Assembly: GCA_964019055.1 (NCBI GenBank)
Contig: OZ025206.1
Span: 24,082,578-24,146,577, forward strand
Direction: 5' to 3'
From: Anthopleura xanthogrammica
Lineage: Eukaryota; Cnidaria; Anthozoa; Actiniaria; Actiniidae
DNA: 64,000 nucleotides
The position numbers and the translations under genes were made by a program. Position 1 is the first letter of the stretch. Every line of letters starts with the position of its first letter. The notes under the pieces are model-generated. The model worked only from the letters and a program-made list of their open reading frames with translations. It was not told the DNA's origin and made no database searches. This document shows, in pieces, positions 46,845-57,130 of the stretch.

Positions 46845-47694
46845 TAGACAATAATTCCATTGTTTTCTTTTGTTTTACTTTTGACTGTTAGAGTACTCTA
46901 GTAATCATAATACATAGTAGTAGACACTAATTCCATTGTTTTCTTTTGTTTTACTTTGACTGTTAGAGTACTCTAGTAATCATAATACATAGTAGTAGAC
47001 ACTAATTCCATTGTTTTCTTTTGTTTTACTTTGACTGTTAGAGTACTCTAGTAATCATAATACATAGTAGTAGACACTAATTCCATTGTTTTCTTTTGTT
47101 CTACTTTGACTGTTAGAGTACTCTAGTAATCATAATACATAGTAGTAGACACTAATTCCATTGTTTTCTTTTGTTTTACTTTGACTGTTAGAGTACTCTA
47201 GTAATCATAATACATAGCAGTAGACACTAATTCCATTGTTTTCTTTTGTTCTACTTTGACTGTTAGAGTACTCTAGTAATCATAATACATAGTAGTAGAC
47301 ACTAATTCCATTGTTTTCTTTTGTTTTACTTTGACTGTTAGAGTACTCTAGTAATCATAATACATAGTAGTAGACACTAATTCCATTGTTTTCTTTTGTT
47401 CTACTTTGACTGTTAGAGTACTCTAGTAATCATAATACATAGTAGTAGACACTAATTCCATTGTTTTCTTTTGTTTTACTTTGACTGTTAGAGTACTCTA
47501 GTAATCATAATACATAGTAGTAGACACTAATTCCATTGTTTTCTTTTGTTCTACTTTGACTGTTAGAGTACTCTAGTAATCTTAATACATAGTAGTAGAC
47601 ACTAATTCCATTGTTTTCTTTTGTTTCACTTTGACTGTTAGAGTACTCTAGTAATCATAATACATTGTTTTCTTGTGTTCTATTTCGAGTGTTG
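46845..47694 (+). repeat. 75-bp minisatellite, 11 copies, with dimeric higher order
   Basis: Units start at 46845 (76 bp), 46921 and then every 75 bp to 47596, followed by a degraded twelfth. The unit contains TTCCATTGTTTTCTTTTGTT and the 10-bp palindrome AGAGTACTCT. A single T/C variant (TTTTAC versus TTCTAC) alternates strictly from the third to the tenth unit. It begins 224 bp after the COX7A copy 1 stop codon. Confidence 0.95.
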
Positions 47695-47968
47695 GGCCGA
47701 ACTTTTGCTGTGTCGAATCTAATTGCCTTAGAGGTTGAGCACTGTTATGGGGCTTCCCTTAGATTAAGATCTTACGATAACATATCTGCAAGGAAAATTT
47801 TCAAGAATTTATCAAAGAGGTCTAGAGAAGGGAGTAGCAGGAATCTTAGAACTGTTTTCAACACTTGATTTCCAAAACAATCCATGACCTTTCCCAGGAG
47901 TAGGTTCCCAAGTAGGCATAGAGGTAGCCCATTCTCCACAGTCTCCCTTGCAGTGTTGGTTCAAGATA

Positions 47969-48148
47969 ATAGAGGTTTTACACCATCACATGATGGCAGC
48001 CATGTTGCATGGCAGGAACAATACAATCATTGTACATGAGAAAGAATTCAATTACCGAGAGGAAAGGGATCTCATTGTTCTGCCATTTAACCACAGGCAG
48101 CCCAAGCTATATTATATGCACCGGCACGTGATGGTGCAAAACCTCTAT
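47969..48148. mobile_element. MITE, ATAGAGGTTTTACACC ends
   Basis: ATAGAGGTTTTACACCATCA at 47969 is matched by the inverse at 48126-48148 (reading TGATGGTGCAAAACCTCTAT). The element of 180 bp has no coding capacity beyond a chance 70-codon frame. Confidence 0.75.
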
Positions 48149-49128
48149 GGACACTATTGATGGATCATGTGAATAAGACTACAGAGTTTGTGGCCAGACA
48201 CAATATTTTCCTTCAGAAATCAATCACTTTTCTAAAACTCTAGAATTTTCAAGGAATGTGGCTCCAAAAAAATATTCATACCCCACCATGTGAGGGAATT
48301 AGAAATTTCCAGGGGGTGAGGGGTGGGAGGAAAAACGAAAATTTATGAGGTTTGTATTCCAGAGGGTTGGGGGATCCTTTTTCATCCACCGTGTGGGGTA
48401 GGGATATGTTTTGGAACCACACATTTTACAGTTATAGGCTGGATGAACCCTAGCCTTTTACACAGGTGTTCCTAGGGTCATGACAATGTAGTGACTCTAA
48501 GAACCTCTGCATAGGAGGCTACGTGAACCCTGAATCATATTGAAGTGAAAATATTTTGCTTCAATATACTTTTCCTTTTTTTATTTGTCCACTGTACTCT
48601 GAAGATGACTTCTGCTCAGGTTGTAGAAACATCAGTCACCACCAACTCACCCAGACGATCACATTACATAGGCAGCAGACGAGGAGGGGCAAGGGTGCTA
48701 GAGCCCCCCCCCCCTCACTTTTCAGTTCCTTCCACCCCCTGGATTACTCACTCTACTGCTGCCATTTACTCTCTTAAAAATATTTTATTCAATAGTTTGA
48801 TATCTACATGCCAAAAATGAGGAGTGACTAGAAGGGACTATACTAGAATAAAGATTCAAACAAAAATGTTTATATGGTTCTATTTATATCAACACCCAAA
48901 ACGCTGTCCATGCAATTTTTTCACAATTGAAATGATTCAAGTTTTTCACAAAATCTTTAAAAAGTGTTCATTAAATTAAGGAAACGAGTGACTCACTCAC
49001 ATACAAGTATGTACATTGATTAATAAAGAATTGTAAATTAGAAGAGTCATATTTCACAAATCTTAAAATAAAAGTCAAATCCTTTGCATGTCAATCGGTG
49101 GAGGCTTGAAGTTCATCTTCTCTTGGTA

Positions 49129-50033
49129 TTACTTTGCTTTCTTCATTTGATTAGTTGCCATCAAGTACAGGCCATAGAATGTTATGCCAAGACCCACAAC
49201 AGACAGACCCATTGCACCTCTATAGACCAGCATATCTGATTGGCCCTTCAGGAAAACTGGAAGATCTCCTTTCTGTAAGAAATTAACATCATGGGAGTAT
49301 GTGAGAATCTATGGACACTGTATTTACTCGTTTAAGCGCCACTCCCAATGAAGTGACACCTCGATTAAGTGCTGCATATGAGAGCAAAGTATCAAAGAGT
49401 GTTGCATCAAATAAGCACTTTCTGGAATAAGCGCCACAACCAAAACACTAAAAATTTAAAGAGCTTTGCGGTGCTTAAATTACCGCCTCCTGGTTGGCTC
49501 AGTTGGTTGAGCACCAGATTTTGCGGGTTGTGGGTTCAAGCCCCAGGGGCCGGACCAACACACTACTGCATTGGAGGGATGTAAAAGAACCACTGAGGAT
49601 GTAAAGAAACCTTGGCAGTGAGGGGTTGGGAATTGGTGCAATGTACCAAAGTATCAGCCTCAAGGCAAATTCTCAAATAAAAAATAATAATAATAATCAA
49701 AACAGCACTACATTAATTTTGGTAACCAGGTCTCAGATTAGCAGAGCAAATTTACTGTAAAAGGAGCACTGCTTTCCGTGCATCAGTCTCAAATATACCT
49801 CTTACTAGCTGTACACAAGCGCTGTACCATCACATACACAAACTTTTCTAGCCATTTCAGAGTGTCTAGTTACTAAAATACAACTAAGCTTTCAATTATC
49901 TTGTTAACCTAAGACGTGCTGAAGTTAAGAAGATGATAATAGAGCGACAAACCTGAAAGAGTTTTTGAAATTTCGGGACTCGGCTCGGTCTTTGGTAGTA
50001 TTGCTTTAAGAAATGCTCTTCTAATAATCCCAT
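49129..50033 (-). CDS. COX7A: Cytochrome c oxidase subunit 7A family protein, copy 2
   Basis: Second complex IV small subunit gene, on the opposite strand to copy 1. Two exons, 49953-50033 and 49129-49272, give 74 residues. Motifs: RVPKFQKLFQKGDLPVFLKG, SDMLVYRGAM, helix GLSVVGLGITFYGLYLMATN, basic end MKKAK. It shares YRGxM, GLGIT and LMATN with copy 1 but lacks the intron at LYR/G and has a shorter N-terminus. The layout fits an old local inverted duplication followed by divergence. Which copy corresponds to COX7A2L, if either, cannot be told. Confidence 0.87.
49488..49700 (+). repeat. tRNA-derived SINE with AAT-rich tail
   Basis: TTGGCTCAGTTGGTTGAGCA (A-box) and GTGGGTTCAAGCCCCAGG (B-box) head a body of about 150 bp ending in AAATAAAAAATAATAATAAT. 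It lies in the single intron of COX7A copy 2, opposite to the gene. Confidence 0.75.
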
Positions 50034-53000
50034 CTTGGTCTTGATTTGAGGCGCTGAAAACTTAATAAATGCCACTAACTACAGTATAGTACTAGTACTT
50101 ATCGTACATGGAGGATATTATGTTAAGAGAAGCTCAAAATAAAATCTAAAGGCTGAAAAACTGAGAGAAGAAGAAAGGAGACACAAGCATGGAAGTCAGC
50201 CTTGCCAATCGTCGCTCCGTCGGCACTTCCTCGGCTTTCTTCGTAGACTCGCTCGGCTCGGCTCGGCCGTAACCACAGGAAGCCCAAATTCGGCGTGCGT
50301 GAGAATAGACCATAGCGCTTTCAAAAGCATCGCAAGCGCAGACATGAAAATTAACAAATTTCCGATGGTTTAGAGTGGTATGTCCTCTTATTTACCACGA
50401 TATGACGTCAAAAGTTGGTCAAAATGTTATGTACGGCACGAGGCGTAGCCGAGTTGGTACATAACTAATTTTGACCAGCTTTTGACGTTATATCGTGGTA
50501 AATAAGAGGACATACCACGCAAAACCATCGGAAATTTATTTTTTACCATAACAAAGTAAAATAAAAGATCCAAAAACGAGGAAAAAGTTTGAAAAAAAAA
50601 ACGTTCGAAGCGCGCACTTGCTCCTTGCTCCTCCCTCGAGGTCATGTCTGCGCCTGCGATATTTTTGAAAGTGCTCGCGCAACTCGAAAATGGTTTATTT
50701 GTACTCTGGCCAACACCCCACTCGTACTCTGGCAGTATCTCTGTAAGTAAAAAAAACATAAACTTTCTGACTTGCCTTAAACATTATCTGTATCGCTATT
50801 GTTCTCTGTATTCCAGGCCATTTTGTCAATTTTAAAGCTCTTTCCCCTATACTCCACAAAACAGAAGAGGAAACAAAAAGGTGGAAATGTTACCCCCTCC
50901 CCCCCCCCCCCCCCCTCAAGAAGTACATATCAAACCAAACAGGTAATTTATTTATTTTTATTGAAACAACTCATGCTTGTTATGAAAAAAATTAACTTCA
51001 TTATTCAAAAGAATAATGGCAATAAACTATAATATATAATATTGATCTATATATAAGCATAACTATAAAAACAATCTTTTGATCTATATTAAAACAGCTT
51101 TCATATAATTTTTTTCAAAACATTTTAAAATACATATGCTAATAATATATTTCTTAAGATTTGTTTGGATATAATTTCATTTTGCATTGAAATCAAATTT
51201 AAAGGTTTAGTAAAGGCTGGTTCACACTAGTGTCATAATCGTAATTGCAAGCAAATATGCACACGCAGTATCGCATTTATCACTTTAATATTGCAATTTT
51301 TTCTGTGCATTTGTGAGTGAGCAAAGCGTGCGGAAACCCTGTGCATAGTGGTACACGCCCGGACCTCCCAAGTGCATCCAGAACTGGATATACGCACAGC
51401 TAAGCATTGACCATTGCTTTTATAACATAGCTGTTCGTTTCATGTAGATGGACTGAAGTCTCTTTCCAACTTACGCGCGCGCGCAGAAAATTAGGCGAAA
51501 AAATTCAAAATTTCCTTCAACAATGTCACCAAAAAGTATTCTCCATCGGAAATTTATAACAGCAAAAAAACTAAAATGATTTTAGAAATGTTTATGTTTT
51601 GAAAGACAGTTTTTAATGTTCGGAAAGAAAGACGTATCAGACGTATCAAGAAACGGTTGAAAATATATTTAATATGTATCAAATATATTTTTTCAAAGGA
51701 CTAGTCTTTTTACTAAGTCTTAGCCTTTTTTCTTGAAATGGGATCAAAAACAAAAATTCAAAGCTTCAAATATCTCTTTTTTGGTTCACAAGTATTGAAG
51801 AAAAAGATGAAAAATGTAAAATGTAAAATGCAGTAAAGACGACAAACTATCCAAGTTTTTCTGACAATGTTTGCCGAATCAACGTCCTTGGCTTGTCGAG
51901 ACTTTCTACAGCTAGTTTACACATTTTTTGTCGATTTTTTACGGAATATTAGTTAACATTAAAGAATTTACCTTCTATAAAGTGTTTTCTACGCAACTGA
52001 AATATCATTCTTGCAGTATAATCAGGTTTTTCTGGTCTACAGGCCACTTTTTCTCTCACTGAAGTTTCAGTCACGAAACTTCATCGTAAGATTAAGAATC
52101 TTCCGTGTTCGAGTTACGCGATGTGCGGAAAACTCGAACTCACAAACAACCTTTAGTGTCTTTGAGTTACGCACAGGGTGTGGCAAAGACAAATGTGGGT
52201 GTGGTCGAGCGCGTAACTCGAAAAGCGCGTAACTCGAAGCGCGTGACTCGAAGAATACCCGCCCCCTACGAAGGAGGCTTAACCCACCAGTTGGGGTTCA
52301 ATGAAGCATGGTCAGTAAGACATTTGTCTGAAGCTTGGCCAAACCCATCTTCATTCCATGTAAAAGTTAGTCAATTGCACTAAAAATGCACTAAGGTGCA
52401 AAAAAAATATTTGATTTTATAAAATTATATTAGACATGAAAATTTCATCTGAATTTTCTACCGCCAACTGTGGCCTTTATCAGAGATAAATGTTTTCATT
52501 AGAAGGCATTACAGCTGTAAATAAAGTGATGTTATACAGCCTTTATTCCAAAAAGGTTGGTGAAGGTTTTGTTGCATGTAAAGCATACCAAGCTTGAAAT
52601 GTATTGTGGATCATTTATTTATTTATTTTTTTTATTTATATTTATATTTATTTTTTTATTATTTATGTAAGTTATAAGTTATTTATGTATTAAAGTATTA
52701 ATGTCAGCACAGCTAGAAGAAAACATGCAGAAAAAATGTGCAGAAAAGTTTGGGAAAAGTCCATCATAACTGTTATGACTTCTGCTGATTTCATTCATCA
52801 CATCGATCACCCAAAGTGCAATTTGGGCTTGATATGCAACATGCAGCATGCAACAAAATCTTAGGCAATCTATTTCAAAATAGCTGTATAAGAGCATATA
52901 TATATATATATATATTACCAATGAAAATGAACAGCTGTGGATGGTTAATTAATCAGTTGGCCAACCACAGTCATGCAATCAATCAGCACTCAGCTGTTAG

Positions 53001-53048
53001 AATGGCTTACTCTGTCATCAATTATCACCTTGAGTTTCACTAAAAAAT
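50034..53048. other. Intergenic region, COX7A copy 2 to membrane-protein gene
   Basis: About 3 kb with a foldback element at 50378-50590, a solo foldback arm at 51361-51412, a GGCTGGTTCACACTAGTG terminus near 51217 typical of small inverted-repeat elements, and three AAGCGCGTAACTCG-like units at about 52200-52250. An AT-rich tract lies at 52610-52690. No supported coding exon was found. Confidence 0.5.
50378..50590. repeat. Foldback element, TGTCCTCTTATTTACCACG arms
   Basis: The left arm (about 50378-50433) and right arm (about 50457-50515) are inverted copies with the word GCACGAGGCGTAGCCGAG between them. The right flank (TCGGAAATTTATTTTTTACC, AAAATAAAAGATCCAAAAAC) matches 14055-14110, so the full element is longer than the hairpin. 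Confidence 0.75.
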
Positions 53049-56000
53049 TCAAAGGTCCAGTAAACCATGGTCATCATCATCATAATCATTAAAGTCAAAA
53101 TCCTCTTGATCTTGCATCATCTGGAGGTGAGAGTAACCATAATCTTCAAATCTTAGCTTTGGTTTGTTTAAACAACGTTGGAAAAAATATCTACAGAGTA
53201 CTCCACCAGCAACACCAAAAACTATCACTGCCACTACAATAGCGGCTATAAGTTTTCCATCTAATGAGCTTGATCCAGAGAAGGGGCTCTGTGAAATAAA
53301 AGTTAAAACACTCATAAAGTGCTTAATAGTACATAATATAATAATAGTGGATTTCACCTTGTACACATATATCTGACATGATCTACAATATATTGTTTTG
53401 TACTTTATTGTAACCGCTGCCATAGCAACTGTCAGTAATGTTTGATGGAAATACAAAAGACATATCATATATTTGAAATTTTCAAAATTGCAGAATTTTT
53501 TTGGATATACAGTAGGTGTATATATATACCTCTGTTGAGTTTGTCTGGTTTTTACTCTTTGTAATATTTGCTGTTGTATGACTTGATCTTGTTGGCTGAA
53601 AAGAATAATGGTCTAGTAAGATGACAGACAACAGGTGCACATAGATCATCTCATTTATGCAGGGAATGCAGTGGTAGACCTAGGAGGGTGTTGTAGGGAA
53701 TATAGAGGGAATGCAGTGGTGGACCTGAGTCGTGAGTCTTTCACCACCACCGTGGTGAGTGGTGGTGAAAAGGGGCATACCTTCCTTCTTGTGAATTTAA
53801 AGACATTATTTAATCCTTTCCTCCCAACTGGGGCCCAAGTAGATTTCATTTAACAAGTTCAAGTAAACTTTGCATGTGAAGTATATATTAATTATACCAT
53901 TACTATGCACCAGATGAAAGATAATAATATGTTTTCTACTGGGTTTATTTACAATACGAGTTGATGGTTATTGATTTTGCAGTCAAAACTTAGTTTCTCA
54001 AAATATTTTGTAACTATTGGTAGTCTATTGCCCATTAATCTGTTGTGATATTTTGTCTCAATCATCAGCATAAGAATGAAAATATGGAATGGAAAATATA
54101 TGGATGGATGGATGGATGGATGGATGGATGGATGGATGGATGGATGGATGGATGGATGGATGGATGGATGGATGGATGGATGGATGGATGGATGGATGGA
54201 TGGATGGATGGATGGATGGATGGATGGATGGATATATAAATGAATTAGTAGCTCTTCATCTACTGAAATTCAAATTGGTTTTAAGAAGTTGATTTTTGCG
54301 GAGGGAGGAAAACTGGAGAACCTGGAGAAAAACCCTTGAAGCACAGGAGAGAACCAACAAGCAACTTTTATTGCCTACAACGTACACCATGCAAGTCACT
54401 TGTACTTCAAAAACAAATAGTAGTAAATTTACCTGAGTGAATCCCCTTGGTTGGTTCTTCCCACACATCACAGTGCTGTTCTGAACTATAACCCCAAAGG
54501 TGTTGGGTGATGGAGAAACACTAAAACAAGAAAATTAAGGATTATCTGACAAGTGTACACATCCAAGTTGTCCCCCTTCCCCCTTAGAAAGCAAAGGGCA
54601 AACCACCAAACTTTGTCTAATGCATGCCTGATTGTTAGTTTGATTATTCTTGAGAAATTCATTTACATGTACTATATTTAAGGCCACCACCACAAACAGA
54701 GCTTGGGCTACTTGTGACATAACCTCATACATGCCTTCAATTTTAAAATTGAAAAAGACCCAATAGTGTTGCCTGACGGCCAGCTGAGCATTAGTCAACA
54801 AGGCAGATAGTTGGTCAACATACTGCTAACATTTGGGTGATTGTCCAAGGACACATGTCAACTGCTTATAAAGTACAGTAGATAATTACGTCTGTGATAG
54901 TTACCTGTATTTTTTCATTGTGCCAGTAACCACGGAGACACAAGAATCAAGAGAGTGGTAAAAGTCTAATATTTCCTATTAAAAATTATAGAAAGAAAGG
55001 CTTAAATAAATTTATTTAGTTACATGTATGTCACATGTATGGCCATAGCCACTAGTAGGGTTGGCTGGTTTTAACCAGACCACTTTTTACCATCAGAACC
55101 ACTTTTTCCCTTGTAGAAAATATTAATTACCCGAGAAAACCAGAGGATGAAATGTGACAGAAGCATATGATAAACTTAGGCCCTCTGAGTTTAACATCTC
55201 TGAATGAGATGGGACCACTGTCTTACTGTATTTTAAGTGGTCATCAGAGACATTGCATATGTCCAACCATTTGCAGATATATTCTAATAAAGCAAAGAGT
55301 CACAGCTAGCACCTTTGATTTTACTCAGATATTTTAAGACCCTGAGTGTCAAACATTACCAAATTATGAAATAAGATTTATATTCTTAATGTTAAGCCCC
55401 ATTCACATGCATTGGGTGATTTTTTTCAGCAAATTATTTGAGGTGCAGCAATTTGAAGTCCAATTTTTGCAGCAATTTGAGGTGCAAGTTTTACAGTAAT
55501 TTGAGGTGTGGTTTGGAAATTCATGTCGCGACGATATCACATGTGTTTTAAGCATGTTCAAATTGAACTGCAGTTTAGCTGCGATTTTCTGTCACCATAA
55601 AATTGTATCTCAAAATCGCAAAAAAAAAATCACCTGTGTGGACGGGCCTTGTGGTTCATCAGATTTAATAATACACTAGCATGTTTAAGGTAGTGTGAGT
55701 TTGACATTATGTTGAGTCTATACATGTACAGTTTCAGCATCAGGCTTTGGTATCTCTCGTGGCTGATAATGACAGCATCTTCCAGAGAAGCCAAAACAGC
55801 AAGTATGTGTAAACTGTATGTGTATAATTATTGTAAAAAAGACTCAGCTTGATATAATAATATTATTAATGACATCAAATACATACAGTACATACCTTGT
55901 AGCAAGAGCTGCTACATCGCTGATCTTCTATGGCTTTCGCTACATTACAGACCTGAAATTTAAGAACCAAAATAATCTGAATCACCTCAAAATACTTAAA

Positions 56001-56841
56001 AAAAATATTTTACTTTTTATAAACTCGCATTGGTGATAACACTGTACGATATCTAATTTTTGAAACATTACATGCAACCATCACATGAAAAATCACATGG
56101 TTGTCCACACCTTAATTAATAAAAATGCAGTATAATAAAAGAGTTACTCTGACCTCTTCATCATTAACTTGGGCATATAACCCATCTACAAAATAGTCGG
56201 TGCAGTATGAACCATGTCCAGATGTTTTCGGTTCATGACAGAATGCATCCAAGACTTCAAGTGTAAATCCTTCTGTTTTTGATTCTTCCTGCACGAAATA
56301 CATGGGATAAAATATAAGATAAATTAAGTTTGGACCATGCTGATACACGCAGGGAACAATAACAAGGCTGTATAAATTATTAACTAAGAATAATGATGTC
56401 TGTACTCCATACCTTAGAATGAATACAATCTTTCTCAAAAGCCATAAATATTTTCCAGCACTGATTCGAACACACTTGATGTAAAGCAACCTTTACTTTT
56501 CGAAACCATTTCTGTAGTACAAGACTCTTTTTAACCTGTTGTTGCAGACATTTAAATCTCCCAGAACTACAACTTTTTAAAAGAGAATTAACTAAAGTCG
56601 CCTCGCTTCTTGTTGTATTGTTAAAGAGGTTTAACACTGTACTGTTACAACCTTGTAGCTGCTGTGAATGTCTTGTACAATTTAATGTTGGAGTAAAAAG
56701 GTCACTGACGTCTTGTAGTACGCTGACACCAAAAGGTTTCAAGAAAATATTAAAAAGTTGAACCCGTGATGATGAATCCAATCCATACGAAGCGTTTGTA
56801 ACCAAGGAGAGCGCCACGAATAAAATGAGTGGTGAAAGCAT
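53049..56841 (-). CDS. Type I single-pass membrane protein, cysteine-rich ectodomain, unrecognised
   Basis: I do not recognise the family. Exons on the minus strand: 56413-56841, 56154-56288 (donor may instead be 6 bp later), 55896-55952, 54905-54974, 54433-54520, 53530-53595, 53049-53288. About 361 residues are visible. It has a signal peptide ([20 protein letters not shown]), an ectodomain with paired cysteines and Asn-X-Thr/Ser sites, then a Ser/Thr/Asn-rich stalk. One transmembrane helix follows ([20 protein letters not shown]). The 45-residue tail has FEDYGYSHL, an acidic cluster and the end [10 protein letters not shown], fitting dileucine/clathrin-box sorting signals. The exon at 55896-55952 ends in phase 0, but the one at 54905-54974 needs one carried base, so an exon of 3n+1 is missing or a boundary is wrong. 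It is divergent from LCMT2. Confidence 0.72.
54101..54233 (+). repeat. (TGGA)n tetranucleotide microsatellite
   Basis: About 33 near-perfect TGGA units. It lies in an intron of the membrane-protein gene between the exons at 54433-54520 and 53530-53595. It explains the Trp-Met-Asp-Gly frames here. Confidence 0.97.
54290..54345 (-). repeat. Short SINE-like fragment, minus strand
   Basis: In reverse complement it reads GGGTTTTTCTCCAGG and TTTTCCTCCCTCCGC, matching the middle of the family at 62930-63195 (TTTTTTCTCCGG, TTTTCCTCCTTCCGC). Confidence 0.5.
55394..55651. mobile_element. MITE with internal GCAGCAATTTGAGGTGC repeats
   Basis: The ends AAGCCCCATTCACATGCATTG, GGTGATTTTTTT and the inverse (AAAAAAAATCACCTGTGTGG, ACGGGCCTT) bracket 258 bp. 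Three diverged internal copies of CAGCAATTTGAGGTG follow the left end. Confidence 0.65.
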
Positions 56842-57130
56842 TTCATAGGAGAAAATATGAATTTTTGACGGAAAAAGGAAAAACTGCGTAAATAAAAAGA
56901 CTGAGAAACTGAAACTGAAGTCAAACTGAAATGAGCCCCAAAATACTGCTAGTCAGCGGTTATTCTCCTGCGTACCAGTCTCCAGGAATAGGTCACGGCC
57001 AATATGGCGGACGGAGTGAAGAGTTTCGTGAAAAAGGCCAAGACACGTGTTTTAACGTCGGAGGAGTTGAATGCTGAATTGGTGTTTGAGTAGAAGTACT
57101 TTATGTAAGGTTGTTGGTGTGTTTACAATC
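56842..57130. promoter_or_regulatory. Shared divergent promoter region, membrane protein and LCMT2
   Basis: Only 289 bp lie between the two start codons. No TATA box is evident. It contains a 29-codon open frame (57004-57093) listed separately. Confidence 0.45.
57004..57093 (+). other. 29-codon upstream open frame or unlinked first exon
   Basis: ATG GCG GAC in a good context (AATATGGCGG) opens a frame MADGVKSFVKKAKTRVLTSE and nine more codons before TAG, 37 bp upstream of the LCMT2 ATG. It could be an upstream ORF in the LCMT2 5' leader or the first exon of another transcript (a GTGTTT donor lies inside it). The basic amphipathic start looks protein-like, but there is no homology I can name. 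Confidence 0.35.

Larger units (their letters stand above)
46622..49128. other. Region between the convergent COX7A copies
   Basis: It contains about 220 bp of 3' sequence of copy 1, the 75-bp minisatellite, a MITE at 47969-48148 and about 980 bp without recognisable genes. That last part includes one hairpin motif near 48600. Open frames at 47665-47868 and 48545-48820 show no family resemblance. Confidence 0.55.

Noticed and set aside
46845..47694. CRISPR-like array
   Set aside because: The unit is a continuous 75-bp tandem repeat without unique spacers, in a eukaryotic genome.
47665..48160. Two plus-strand frames of 67 and 70 codons after the minisatellite
   Set aside because: The first starts in the degraded last repeat unit and the second is largely a MITE. 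Neither resembles a known protein.
49488..49560. tRNA gene
   Set aside because: A and B boxes are present, but acceptor and anticodon stems do not close and the body continues into a SINE with an AAT tail.
52011..52383. Overlapping frames of 73 and 92 codons
   Set aside because: They run through short GCGTAACTCGAA repeats, show no domain, and no compatible splice neighbours were found.
54045..54292. Two plus-strand frames of repeating Trp-Met-Asp-Gly
   Set aside because: They are translations of the TGGA microsatellite.
54535..54801. 88-codon minus-strand frame as the missing exon of the membrane protein
   Set aside because: It lies downstream of the exon at 54905 in gene order, so it cannot bridge 55896 to 54974, and it has no fitting splice sites.
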